A DNA stretch of 64,000 nucleotides from Aselliscus stoliczkanus (GCA_033961575.1 CM066728.1:32240352-32304351), one strand, 5' to 3'. Positions 23,213 through 33,955 are shown, counted from the first letter of the stretch. Notes: generated by a model not told the origin, from the sequence alone. Numbers and translations are program-made.

Positions 23213-23782
23213 CAAGGACTGACAATTATATTCACAAACTTGTTGCAACGATGTTGCTAACCTTTTTTGATATCAGAGGGGCTATTTATTATGAATTTGT
23301 ACCAACTGGACAAACAATTAACCAAGTTTGCTATTTGGAAGTGCTGAAAAGGCTGCATGAAAAAGTTAGACGATCTGAAATTTTCACCAACAGTTCATGG
23401 CTCTTGCATCATGACAATGCACCATTGCACATGACACTGTCTGAGAAAGAGTTTTTAGCCAGTAAACAAATAACTGTATTGGAACACCCTCCCTGCTCAC
23501 CTAATCTGGCCCCTAATGACTTCTTTCTTTACCCAAAGATAAAGGAAATATTTAAAGGAAGAATTTTGATGACATTCAGGACATCAAGGGTAATGCAATG
23601 ATAGCTTTGATGGCCATTCCAGAAAAAGAGTTCCAAAACTGCTTTGAAGGGTAAACTATGTGCTGGCATCAGCGCATAGCTTCCCAAGGGGAGTACTTCA
23701 AAGGTGACCATAGTGATATTCACCAGTGAGGTATGTAGCACTTTTTCTAGGATGAGTTCTCGAACTTAGTGGTCTGACCTCA
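23213..23782 (+). mobile_element. Mariner deletion derivative, copy 1
   Basis: Tc1/mariner element with terminal inverted repeats (AAGGACTGACAATTATATTC at the left, ending GAACTTAGTGGTCTGACCTC). The transposase remnant lacks its N-terminal half and first catalytic Asp but keeps H-H-D-N-A-P-L-H and N-L-A-P-N-D-F-F-L-Y; the two Asp are 34 residues apart, the D34D signature of mariner. A one-base deletion after the K-G-R codons (near 23564) shifts the frame. It sits inside an L1, whose sequence resumes at TATGTCCACACAAAAACCTG. Confidence 0.9.
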
Positions 23783-24390
23783 TATGTCCACACAAAAACC
23801 TGCACAGGGATGTTTACAGCAGCTTTATTCATAATTACTAAAACTTTGAAGCAATCAAGATGTCCTCTAGTAGGCGAATGAATAAACTATGATATAACCA
23901 GATGATGGAATATTATTCAGTGCGAAAAAGAAATGAGTTATCTAGCCATGAAAAGGCATGGAAGAACCTCAAGAGAAAAAAGCCAATCTGAAAAGGCTAC
24001 ATGCATATACAATGATTCCAACTATATGACGTTCTGGAAAAGGCAAAAGTATGGAGACAATGAAAAGATCAATGGTTGAGGGTGATAAAGAGGCAGATAA
24101 TATACTCCGTATAGTTTTATAATGATTGATATATGTCATTATACATTTGTCCAGACTTGTAGAAGGTACATACAACACCAACAGTGAATCCTGAGGTATA
24201 CTGTGGACTTTGGGTGATTATGATATGTCAATATAGGTTCATCTTTGGTTAAAAAAAAAAAAAGAGTACCATTCTGGTGAGTGATATTGATGGTCGTGCA
24301 TGTGTGGGGGCAGAGAGTATACAAGAAATCTCTGTACTTCTCTCTCAATTTTGCTGTAAAACTGCTCTAAAAATATATAGTCTTTAAAAA

Positions 24391-25138
24391 GGAAATTCTT
24401 AGACATGAGGTATAAAAAAGGATAAATTGAACTTCACGAAAATTGAAAACCTTTGCTCTCTGAAAGAACTATTAAAATGATGAAAGGACAAGCTACAGAC
24501 TAGGAGAACATATTTGAAAACCATATATCTCAACAGACCTAGACATAGAATATATAAAGAACTCCTAGAACTCAACAGGGAGAAAACAAACAATTCAATT
24601 AGAAAATGGGCAAAAGAGGGACGGCCGAGTGGCGCAGTGGTTAAGCGCTGGCTTGGGAAGCCAGTGGCCCCGGTTCGGTCCCACATGTGAGGGCCAGTGA
24701 CACTGCCCTCAAAAAAAAAAAAGAAAATGGCAAAAGACATTTCATTGAAGGTGATATACAAATGACAAATAAGCATAAAAAGATGTTAGACATCATTAGC
24801 CATTAGATAAGTAAATTAAAATTACAATGAGATATCACTGTACATGTACACCAGGACAGCTAAAATAAAAAATAGTGACAATACCCAATGGTGGCCAAGA
24901 TGCAGAGAAACTGCCATTCATACATTACTGGTGGGAATGTGAAATGGTACCGGCACTTTGGGAAGCATTTGACAGTTTGACAGTTTCTTAAAAACTAAAC
25001 ATGCAGCTACCATATGACCCACCAATTTCACTCCTGGGTATTTATTCTAGAAAAATGAAAACTCACGTTCATGCAAAAATTTATGCACAATGGCTCATAA
25101 AAGCTTTATTTATGATAGCCCCAAACTAGAAACCAAAA
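24391..25138 (+). mobile_element. L1 3' fragment with nested SINE
   Basis: Third L1 copy in tandem (AAGAACTCCTAGAACTCAAC through ACCATATGACCCACCAATTT), with a SINE at 24618-24721. Confidence 0.8.
24618..24721 (+). mobile_element. Short tRNA-derived SINE (type A) in L1
   Basis: Near-consensus head ACGGCCGAGTGGCGCAGTGG, then CCCCGGTTCGGTCCCACATG and an A-tail. Target duplication AGAAAATGG(G)CAAAAGA at 24601-24617 and 24722-24737. Confidence 0.92.
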
Positions 25139-25229
25139 TATTCCTCATTAAACAACTCCCCACTCCCCCAGCCCTTAGCAACCACCATTCTACTTTCTGT
25201 CTCTATGAATTTAACTACTCTAGGTACCT

Positions 25230-25350
25230 TATACTGGGGTGCCAAAAACATGTACACATGACTTTGTTATCGGAATAAACTGAGTATTACAATTTTAATA
25301 CAGTTTTTTCCTTTCTTAAAATGTGTACATTTTTTGGCCCCCTCTGTATA
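25230..25350. mobile_element. Palindromic MITE-like element in an antisense L1
   Basis: About 120 bp with inverted ends: TACTGGGGTGCCAAAAACAT at the left and the complement of TTTTTTGGCCCCCTCTGTA at the right, bordered by TA. It lies in an antisense L1 3' end, with about 70 bp of expected L1 sequence missing at the site. This resembles a Tc1/mariner-type MITE; I do not recognise the family. Confidence 0.55.
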
Positions 25351-25481
25351 ATGAATATCCTCAAGGTTTATCCATGTTATAACATGTGTCAGAATGTCCC
25401 TCCTTTTTTAAGGCTGAATAATACTCCATTGTATTTACCACATTCTGTTTATCCATCGCCCATCAATAGACACTGGGTCGC

Positions 25482-25622
25482 GGGCCGGCCGAGTGGCTCA
25501 GTTGGTTAAGAGCTCGCTCAAGAGTGCGAGCTGAGCTCTGAGCAATGGCAGTTCGAGGCCAACCCAAGCTGAGTTGCCGTTGAGCTGCCAACAGGTGGCA
25601 GGATGGCTCAGCTAAAAAAAAA
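25482..25622 (+). mobile_element. tRNA-derived SINE (type B), young copy
   Basis: GGCCGGCCGAGTGGCTCAGT head, GAGCTGCCAACAGGTGGCAG, and an A-tail. The perfect 17-bp target duplication AATAGACACTGGGTCGC at 25465-25481 and 25623-25639 suggests a recent insertion, here into an antisense L1. Confidence 0.93.
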
Positions 25623-26152
25623 AATAGACACTGGGTCGCTTCCGCCTTGTGGCTGCTGTGTGAATAATGTTGCTGTGAATATGAGTGTACTGACACGGAA
25701 TTTTTGAGGGTGCGTCCCAGGAGTGTGCATGTTTAATAAGCTCCTCTGATGGTTCTGATTAAAACTTCATGATTCAGTACTCTCATGCAGAATTCCCCAA
25801 AGTAGAGATGGAGAAAGATTTTTGGTAGCCCTCAGATACCCTGTTTTTATAGATGTGACTCACACATGAGAAAGTCAGTCCTTTTCCCATTTTATGAATA
25901 ATTCTGATTAGGTAAAGAGAAGGCCTCTGTTTAGTGTTATTTATCTTGAACACCTAATTCTTATTTTCCTTTTTTAACAAAGAGAGAAGAGCCCTCAGAT
26001 TCAGAACTTCAGACCCTTCAGCAGGCAATAATAATAGATAGAACTTACTAGCATTGCTTTGTTTATTAGACTATGCCATTATATTCTATAAATTGTGAAC
26101 GGTTTTCCATTTGTGACAATGGTATAGAGTTGCTTTTCAATAAGTCTACTTA

Positions 26153-26310
26153 AGGGCTGGCCAAGTGGCTCAGTTGGTTAAGAGTTCGCTCAAGAGTAGG
26201 AGCTAAGTTCTGAGCAATGGTGGCTCGATGCCCAGCCTGAGCTGAGTTGCCGTTGAGCTGCCAACAGGTGGCAGGATGGCTCAGCTAAAAATAATAATAA
26301 TAATAAAAAA
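26153..26310 (+). mobile_element. tRNA-derived SINE (type B)
   Basis: GGGCTGGCCAAGTGGCTCAG head and an (AAT)n tail. Target duplication AATAAGTCTACTTA at 26139-26152 and 26311-26324, with one mismatch. Confidence 0.88.
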
Positions 26311-26324
26311 AATAAATCTACTTA

Positions 26325-28509
26325 GTAATTTTGTTTAAATCAAGTAACTTTTTTTTAGCAAGTAGTATGGCCAAAGCTATGTGAATAATTTGACACAATT
26401 TGATATGCGGGTGGATGAAGTTTGGGATATACTACTTTGAGAAACATTAACATTTGGATCTTGCTCTCAACTGTCTACACATGGAAGGAGGGAACCAGAC
26501 AAACACACAGAAAAACACGTTCAAGGCTTCCAGTAGGGGGCTCCTATGTGGTAGGAATGTGATGGCACCGGCCACGTGGAGAAGGGCCAAGAATAAGTGG
26601 GAAGCACCCCCAGAAAGCTCTGAAGTAGAAAATCATAATCTAAACCTTAAAAGTGGGAGAGAGTGATGCTTTTTGTATTTTCTGCAATGATTTCCTTTCT
26701 CTTTTCCCTTAGTGTTAAGTGAAATTATGTAAACATGTTAGTCTGTCCAGAATATGATAAAGGGTCACCAAAGAAGAGAGGTAAACATGTTTTAACCGCT
26801 GCAGCCAAAAATACAGACTGCCCAAGAAAAACGTGGTATCAGTAGGAAGTTTCTTCCCAGTTGGGAGTCTTCCCCTTAAACTCGTATCTACCAGGAATAT
26901 GGCAGGTTCCAGGTTTAGATAACAGGACGATGTTCCCAACAATTATATCTGGAACTAATAATACCACCTACCACTGCACAGGTTGTGAGCCAGTCACTGT
27001 CCCCCACTTTCACACTTAATTCTCACAACATTCTAAAGATTGACACTTATGTCTATTCCATGAATGAACAAACTCAGAGGTGCAGAGACTGATTCAGGTC
27101 ACAGGACTCAGGTTCAAACTCAGGCCTCACGGGCTTCCAAAATCTGCCTCACCACCAGTCATCACTCTGTCCACATTCTTTGTGAACTTGGCTTCAAGTT
27201 CAACTGCAGGTTTCTTTTCCTTGTGGCTTCAGAAGCAGAGAACCTGAAGAACAGCGTTAAGACAATAGCTTCTCTAAGATGCCACAGTTCTACCTTGGTC
27301 TATGAACATCTGTAAAACTTTATTAATATTTCTGCCTGTTTGAATTTTAATTGTCTCAAAATATGGTTTCTAGTTACCACTAAAGTCGGCAGCACAATCA
27401 AAAAACGGCCTTCCCTTTCCCATGCCTCCTAGATCAGTTTGTCTGGGCCCCATTAAGACTTCCCATTAAGGAAGAAGAAAGAAATGGGTGAACAGATGAA
27501 GATTTACTTACTGACAGCAGGAAACATTACCAGATAATGTGTGCAGAGAGCGGCCCTTTTTTCTCTCTGAAAAATCTTGCACCCTGAACTACACACAGTT
27601 ATTTCAAAAGTTTTCCGGTGCTCAAAGTCTAGTTACACATCATCCTAATGTGAAACTTTTCACAACGATTTTTCCAAGCATTGATGCATTTTTGAAAGAG
27701 AGAAAAAAAGCAGGCATACTGTCCTTAAAAGCAAAAGTTACAGATTACACATGCACGAAGGCAGCTTATTAAACTTATTATTTTTTTTAATCCCTAAAGT
27801 TTAGAAAATAACTCAGGAGATGATTTACAGGGTAATTTAGTGGGTTTCTTTCCCTCAGAGAACATCTGAGAACATTTTCTCTAATAATAAAGGGTAAAGT
27901 ACATGCAGTTGTGTAAACCGCAAATGTTCGGCAAGTGCGTGAGTGAAGGAAATCGCCAGCTTGAAAAAGGACCTTTTTGGTATTTTCCACCTAAACCATT
28001 CCCCCACACACACACACCCACACACCCCATGCTGGCTGGAGGTCAAGTAATATGGTCGCAGAGCGTGGCAAGGGGCAATTCTCAAACAGAAAACATTCCT
28101 AGTGGGAGACATTATCGTAAATGAGTGTTAAAAGATCATATATACACTACGTGAGCTTGCAAGCTCAAAGGGAAGGTCTGTCATCGCTTTTCACTTTTTT
28201 CAGCAGAGGAATCCGCAAAGCGCCAACTCAGCAGAGACGTTCAAAGAGCTAGAAGGGTAGGCGCTGCGACTAATCACCAGCAAAACCGTACACCGGCCCA
28301 AGGTAGGCGGTGGGAGGAGATGAATTAAAGGGGATTCCGGAGTTTGAACCTCAGCAAAAAGAACGAACAGCCCTGACGTGGGTTTATTTGTTGCAAGAGC
28401 AGCAGTTATAGCGCTGTGGAAAAGAGGCAGAACAGGCAGCTGAGCGCGGAGGGACACCCAGGAGGGAGCATCCTGGAGAGCAAGGATGCGACACTCCGCG
28501 CTTCTCCAA
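26325..28509. other. Intron 1, mostly unrecognised
   Basis: Apart from the MIR/L2-like piece at 27000 nothing is recognised. GC rises toward the CpG island after about 28200. Confidence 0.5.
27000..27135 (-). mobile_element. MIR/L2-class fragment (antisense)
   Basis: TAATTCTCACAACATTCTA, then GAACAAACTCAGAGGTGCAG and TCACAGGACTCAGGTTCAAAC, follow the common antisense mammal-wide pattern. The exact family is uncertain. Confidence 0.45.
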
Positions 28510-28668
28510 AGTTAACACCTGGAAATCACCCGAGGATCTCGTTAAAACATAAATCCTAATCATCTTCTCAATGGAGGGTGGGGCCCACGTGTCTGCCTTT
28601 TGAACAAGCTCCCAGGTGTTACAGCTATAGCAAGCAGATCCGCGGACCAAAATTTGAGTAGCGAGGTA
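28510..28668 (-). mobile_element. MER20-like hAT-Charlie MITE in intron 1
   Basis: The segment has the landmarks I remember of reverse-complement MER20: a CACCTGGAAATCAC-like start, GTTAAAACATA, GGTGGGGCCC, TTTTGAACAAGCTCCCAGGTG, and GCGGACCAAAATTTGAGTAG near the end. It sits about 330 bp inside intron 1, at the edge of the CpG island. The assignment is by eye and the element is diverged. Confidence 0.65.
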
Positions 28669-28999
28669 TTTGTTCACTGTCATGAAAAAATTGTGGGTTA
28701 CAAGAAAATGGGACTTTCTGAAGAGCGAGATGAACTTCTGCGGAGGGGGCAACGAGAAGAACAAACTGGACCGGCAGGTATGGGAATGAAACCTGGCCAG
28801 AGGCAGGACCGCGGTCTCCAAGCCTTTATTCCAAGCAGGGTCTCTGGAGGCACGGGGAGAAAGGAGGCGCTCTCCCTGCGGCTCTAAAAGAAAACGTCGC
28901 GAGGGATGACAAGGGCAGGAGACCCGCACCTGGAGGCAGGTAGACGACTGGACTGACGCGGGGGTGGAGGAGGCCCGGCCCGGCCCGGCCCGCCCTTAC

Positions 29000-29697
29000 C
29001 TGCGCTCACCCTGGTCGGTGTAGACGTTGAGAAACAGTCCTTTCCTGGTGTCGTGGTACACCGGGCCCGAGAAGCTGAGCTGCAGCTCATAGAGGCTCCC
29101 GGGCTGCAGGGCCTCGCGGAGCTCCAGCACCAGGTACTGCATATCCACCGCGAACCACACGTCGTCCACCGGCACGCGGCCCACGGGGGCGTCCCCGGTG
29201 CCCGGGGACAGAGGACCCCGCACTTGGGCGCTGTCACAGTCCAGGAGGAGGCTGTGCAGCAGCAGCCGCGCGGTGGCCACAGTGCAGCGCACTGTGATGC
29301 TCACGCGGCCAGTGAAGCGCAGCGCGGGAGGCGAGAGCTCATCGGGCCGCAGCCGGGGCCACAGCTCCAGCTCGTAGTGCAGCGGCACGAGCCACGGCGG
29401 CAGGCGCATCTGGTCCCAGGGCCCCGCGGGTCGCCAGGTGTCCAGGGTGGCCGCCACCGTCGGCTCAAGGACCAGGTCGGGCTTCCGGGTCCTTGGCGAG
29501 TCCCCCTGCTCCCCCGGGGGGGAAGGTGCGGCGCCTGGGCCGCCGCAGTCCTGAAGCTCCGACGGCGCGACGCGCGCGCAGTGGCCATACAGGGCTGCGA
29601 GCACGGCCAGCACCAGCAAGAGCGCTGCAGCCACCCCGGCCAGCAGCAGGGCTACTGCGCGGCTCACATAGAATCCAGAGCTGGAAGGCGGCCCCAT
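29000..29697 (-). CDS. LVRN: LVRN exon 1 (laeverin N-terminus, start codon)
   Basis: First coding exon of laeverin (aminopeptidase Q), a type II membrane M1 zinc aminopeptidase known from placental trophoblast. The ATG at 29697 begins M-G-P-P-S-S-S-G-F, as in human laeverin, in a strong start context (ACC ATG G). A short cytoplasmic tail is followed by a membrane anchor at about residues 11-37 (V-S-R-A-V-A-L-L-L then Leu/Ala/Val), a Pro/Ser-rich stalk to about residue 95, and the start of the N-terminal beta domain (W-L-V-P-L-H-Y-E-L-E-L, L-F-L-N-V-Y-T-D-Q-G-E). It ends after 232 codons plus two bases at GCGCAG|GTAAGG. The frame is open 30 codons further upstream, but only by a GTG at 29787, so the ATG is preferred. 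No frameshift or stop is seen. The very high GC content matches its CpG-island location. Confidence 0.96.
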
Positions 29698-30302
29698 GGT
29701 GGGGACCAGGGTAGGGGTGAGGCGACAGCCCGGGTACGGCGGCAGCGGCTCGGAACCCTGGGCGGAGAGCTCAGGAATGGGACCCACCTCTCTGGTGCCT
29801 TCCCTCTTCCTCCCCGAGGCGCTAGGAGACGAGAAAGAAGGTTTGGGACCACGGCTTCCCCTCCCACCTAATCAGATCCAGGTCCCTGCCTACCCACTCC
29901 GCCCTGCAGAGCCGGGAAAGAGGCCGACTCCGCGCACCCACGCGCGCGCCCCCTCGGATGGGAAGGGAAAGACCTCACAGAAGATTTTAGAGTCGGTGCG
30001 GGGAGGGGACAGGCGAAACAAACCCGAATTTGGAAACCTCCGACAGGGTTATTTGGATGCGTGGGCTTTGTTGAATGAGTCCCGGTGCAGTTCAGGTGTC
30101 AAAACAGCGACAGGTACAGAGCACCCTCAGCTCCCTGACTGCAGCGGTGAGCTGCCGGCAGCACACCTGCTGGCACCCCCCTCCCGGCATTCGTGCGCTA
30201 GGGGGTGCAGGGGAGGCTTAAGAACTGGACTTTCGGGGTGCGCCCTGACATGACGTTGAGAGGGACAACCGTGCCATCAGAAGTACTTTCCAGAGCCAAC
30301 TC

Positions 30303-30314
30303 TTTGGCGCGAAA
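30303..30314. promoter_or_regulatory. Candidate E2F site
   Basis: TTTGGCGCGAAA is a near-palindromic match to the E2F consensus TTTSSCGC on both strands. It lies about 610 bp upstream of the LVRN ATG, inside the CpG island. The match is clear; function is inference. Confidence 0.4.
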
Positions 30315-30720
30315 TTCACCTCCTGGATAAACTGGGGACTTACGTGGCACGGGCAGCGAGTGCGCTGATGAAAACACGGTCTGGCGTCCCGGAGTCTTTT
30401 CCGAGCTGGAGGAGGAGGCTGGAGGAGGGGGTGGAAAAAAGCCAGCGGACGTGAGGTCTGTGTCTCCCGGGTGAAAGAGCGCGGAGGGCCGCTTTACCTA
30501 GGGACAGGGCGGGGTGCGCTCCGCAGCTGCCCGGGACCGGGTGTCCAGTCCTGGAGCCGGCTGTGATGCTCCGCTCCCCTGCCCGGGGAAAGGGGAGCCC
30601 CGCTCTCCAAAACGGCCTATAAGTTTTGAGCAAAGCGAAAATGTCAGTCCGGCGGCCAGCCTTTCCACTCGGAAACCGCGGGGCTGTAACTCGTCTCCCA
30701 GGTGGTGCCCTGGTCAATGA

Positions 30721-31994
30721 CGCCCTTGGCGTGCGGGCATCAGTTTGCTATTAAGCGATGCTCCTGGGCGAGTTGGGCCTGGGAGCTGAGCTCCGAGTCT
30801 GCCCGCGCTCTCAGGTGAATTGGGAATGGGTTGCGAGTACCCAGGAGGCGCTGCGGAAGAGGGAGGACAGGTTAAAGTTCCTGTTGCTGGCTGCAGGTTT
30901 ATTAGAACGTATCCCGTCGTTAGCCTCTCAATTTTTTTTTCAGAACAGAGAGAGTTTTTCTGTCACAGCCATAAAATGGTCCTCACTTTCCTGCTTTGAA
31001 CTACATCTCCCAATGAGGCACCCCTTCCACCTGAGTGAACCCAGGTGATTCTCCTGGCGAATGGGATCTTCCCTGCTCCTCAAAATGAAATTAATCACAT
31101 TAACAACAACAAAAAAACCTCTGAGACGAGACGGGGAGTAGGAAGGAGCCTTGACACCAAGCCCAAGCAGATGGTGTTGCTGTGATCTGTGGCCCAGTCT
31201 CCTGATTCCAAGTGTGATTTGCTTTCTTCAGAAACGAAACAATCATATTTAAAACTAATTATGACCACATGGATGATTCTCAGAAGATCTTGGGTAGAGC
31301 CATGGGAGGGGACGGCTCCCTCTATTCCTCTCTGCAAAACACACCCCAAGTCAGGCTGCCAGAATTGTGAGCTACTGAGCTAGCAGGAGCCTCCGAGTTT
31401 AGGTCATTGTCAGATGGGAGTTGTTACAGATGCAATGCTAATTAATTATTGTCCTTACCGACCCCTGGACAATTTCTTGAAGAATTTTAAACGATTCCAG
31501 ACTCCTACCGAAAGATATAAAGAAAAAAGAAAAGGAGCCAGTAACAGAATTATTTCAAATTCATGTTAGAGGTGTCCCACCCCTCAATTTTAAATAAGAA
31601 GCTCTACTGAAAAGTGAGTAGGTGGACACAAGTATTTAATTCCATTTTTCTAATATCATTAAAGAAATAGAGATTGGCTACCACACAAAAAGTTTCAAAG
31701 TAATAAAATCTCACCAAATGATTCATTCAGCAATTTAAATATCAAAAGGGAAAATATTTCGGATAAATCATTAATGCCACTCAAAAGAAGTTGCAAAATA
31801 ATATACTGACTGAGTCATACTTATGTAATTACAAATACTGAGAAATACTATTATATGAAATATTTAAAAATACTAATGAAATCCATCTCAATGAAAGAGT
31901 AGTTCTGGGACATAGATTAGTTGCGAAAAACATTAACTAAAAAGTTCTTTTAAATCTTTTTTTAATGAGCTGCTCAGAAAATCTACTTACTATT
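30721..31994. other. 5' flank of LVRN, no recognised feature
   Basis: GC drops back to the AT-rich genomic level after about 31050. No exon or repeat recognised. Confidence 0.5.
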
Positions 31995-32231
31995 CAGTGA
32001 TTCTCAGCGGAGGGGGGGAGCTTTGGTGCTCCCCTCCCTGGGACATTTGGCAATATTTGGAGACATTTTGTGTTGTCACAACTTGGTGGTGGTGGGAAGG
32101 TGGGAAACTAATGGTATCTAGTGGGTAGAGGCCAGGGATACAGCTAAACATCCTATAGTGCACAGGACAGCTCCCTACAACAAAGAAATATCAAGCTCCA
32201 AATTCATCAGCGCTGCTGTTCAGAAACCCTA
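31995..32231 (+). mobile_element. MER5A-like hAT-Charlie element
   Basis: It starts CAGTGATTCTCAGCGG and ends GTTCAGAAACCCTAA, the inverted ends of MER5A. Inside are GGGACATTTGGCAATATTTG, CATTTTGTGTTGTCACAACT and TAGAGGCCAGGGATACAGCT, all hallmarks of this ancient non-autonomous DNA transposon. Confidence 0.85.
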
Positions 32232-32279
32232 ACCTAAAGCAATAACCCAAGCCTTTCATATGCTACGCAAATGAAATTT

Positions 32280-32815
32280 CATCTTGTATCTTGTGTTGTA
32301 ATTTACTTTGGTTGTTTATGTTTTGGCATGTCTTTTATTTTTCCATACTCATTTTTTTGGTATTTACTATGAACCTCTATAATACTTAAATATTCCCCTT
32401 GCACCACATGACAATTTTTCTTTTTTTTCTCATTCACTTTGAAATTTTAATTTGTAATGACTAATACATTCATAAGGTTAAAAATCAAAACATGAAAATT
32501 TATATATTGAGTTATCTTGCTTCCACCACTTCCATAGTTAGTAATTTTTAATATTTTTTTGTGTATCCTTTCAGTGTTTACTTATGCAAATCAAGAAAAT
32601 ACAGTTATATATTCTTATATTTCTCTCCTTTCTTACCTAAAAAATAATATACTAAAATGCAATTCTGCAACTTGTATTTTATTTAACAATATATCTTGAC
32701 TATCTTTCCATATCAGTCCATGGATATCTTTCACATTCTTTTCTACAACTGCATAGTATTATATTATATTGTATGGATATATAATTGCAAATATATTCCT
32801 AGTTTGGTTATTTGA
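32280..32815 (-). mobile_element. Antisense L1 fragment
   Basis: CTATCTTTCCATATCAGTCC, ACTGCATAGTATTATATTA and the AT-rich context match antisense L1 3' regions. Diverged. Confidence 0.55.
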
Positions 32816-33199
32816 AAGGATTCACCAGGCTGTGCCATAGAGCATCTTCACATAGGTTTTTATTTAAAGGCAAAGGATATGGCGCCACAAGGGAAAGACA
32901 ATACAGGCAAGTATTTGAGATCTGAGAGACATCCCATGTGCAAGCTCCCCAAGGGCCCTTATTTGCATAAATAGACCATGCTGTGTCACCAACTTGAACC
33001 TTCAAGGTCTATGACTGGAATCTTCTTTAGGCCCATTAAATAATCAAGTCAAGTTTATGAGACCCATAAACCAAGTTGCAAATCATCAGTAAAGAAACTA
33101 ACCCAAGGGGCGTCTCCAGGGAGATTGTCAGACTTTAATCAGCACATCAGAAATCAATCAAGAGTCAAAAAGCCAGATATCCAGAGGTAAGGCGGAGTA

Positions 33200-33955
33200 A
33201 GGAGCAATGAAAATCCTCTCCTCCATGAAAGCAATGTTAACACTGGAAAAATTGTCAGAATTAACTATTTCAGAACTTAGGAAAGTAACAAAAGCTTGCA
33301 GCGATCCAGGGAGTGTTTGTTCAAGAAAATCAGCCAAATCTCACTAAAAAACACAGCTTTAGGTATTTTAACTTGCTTTATTCTCATTTATTCTCATTTC
33401 CCTCTTAGCTCTGCAGTAGCCTTAATTAATACCAGGCTAATATGGTGAAAACCAGCAGCCTGCCAGCTACTGGAAGGAGTATAAAAGTGTTAAAGTCCCT
33501 TTAAAGCTTCATTCCATTCACAGAGAATTGTCATTATTTTAATTATCTGGTGATTCCCTGGAAGACTCTGCTCTCAAGGCTCTCTTCATTTGACCTATTT
33601 CAGATTTCACACAGTGTGAACAGCCTTTCCCCAGGGGCATTGGCTGAAAATAATCGTAGGCAATTGTTTAACATTGCAACTGCCTAAGGTGAGCAAACAC
33701 TAGAGGCAAATACTAAGCTCATCATAAAGCTTAAAAGGAAAAGCTCAGCAATTAGATATCTATAGGGTGTTTTGAAAAGCCCCAACATACTCCTGAAGAT
33801 CTAGACAGCCATATGCATGCATAGGGCTATAAGCATATGACTAGGGCTGTACACAAAACACCTAAGGCCCTAAACTCTCAATCTAGCAAATCTTGCATTG
33901 CTCGAGCCAAAAGATCTCAAATCAATAATCTAACTTTACATCTTAAGGAGTTAAA
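33200..33955 (+). mobile_element. Probable old L1 5' or intermediate part
   Basis: TCCATGAAAGCAATGTTAAC, AACTTGCTTTATTCTCATTT and CCCCAACATACTCCTGAAGA resemble the 5' part of old L1s and directly precede the ORF2 segment at 33956. The family is assigned from memory. Confidence 0.4.

Larger units (their letters stand above)
21051..24390 (+). mobile_element. L1 ORF2 to 3' end with nested SINE and mariner
   Basis: Second, overlapping L1 copy: its sequence restarts upstream in ORF2 (AAATGAAAGTGGGGACATCA) and runs to a 3' end near 24390. An internal deletion lies near 21845. It holds the SINE at 22416 and the mariner at 23213. Confidence 0.85.
25139..25720 (-). mobile_element. Antisense L1 3' fragment with nested MITE and SINE
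   Basis: CCTTAGCAACCACCATTCTA, AGGTTTATCCATGTTATAAC and AAGGCTGAATAATACTCCAT are antisense L1 3' sequence. It is interrupted at 25230-25350 and 25482-25622. Confidence 0.8.
1..29697 (-). other. LVRN: LVRN gene span (partial, 5' part)
   Basis: Span of the visible part of LVRN, from the start codon to the left window edge. Introns run 13543-28999 (15.5 kb), 11827-13399, 8136-11686, 4697-8008, 2970-4541 and 1-2855 (open-ended). Exon phases chain without a break: cumulative coding lengths are 698, 841, 981, 1108, 1263 and 1377 bases. All joined codons give conserved M1 residues, so the gene looks intact in this part. Human LVRN is about 990 residues, so roughly the first 46% is here. Confidence 0.93.
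28860..30720. promoter_or_regulatory. CpG island with the likely LVRN promoter
   Basis: The sequence switches abruptly to high GC with many CG dinucleotides, covering exon 1 and about 1 kb upstream of its ATG. GGGCGG-type Sp1 boxes occur (for example near 30508 and in the GGCCCGGCC run near 28980). There is no convincing TATA box at a fixed distance, so a dispersed CpG-island promoter is inferred. The transcription start cannot be fixed from sequence alone. Confidence 0.75.

Noticed and set aside
23251..23601. Intact mariner transposase gene
   Set aside because: The N-terminal half and first catalytic Asp are absent, and the frame shifts near the C-terminal end.
29698..29787. In-frame N-terminal extension of LVRN by 30 residues
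   Set aside because: It starts with GTG, not ATG, and human laeverin begins at the ATG at 29697, which has a strong start context.
29053..29871. 272-codon open frame antisense to LVRN exon 1
   Set aside because: GC-rich shadow of a real coding exon; no recognisable domain and no independent gene signal.
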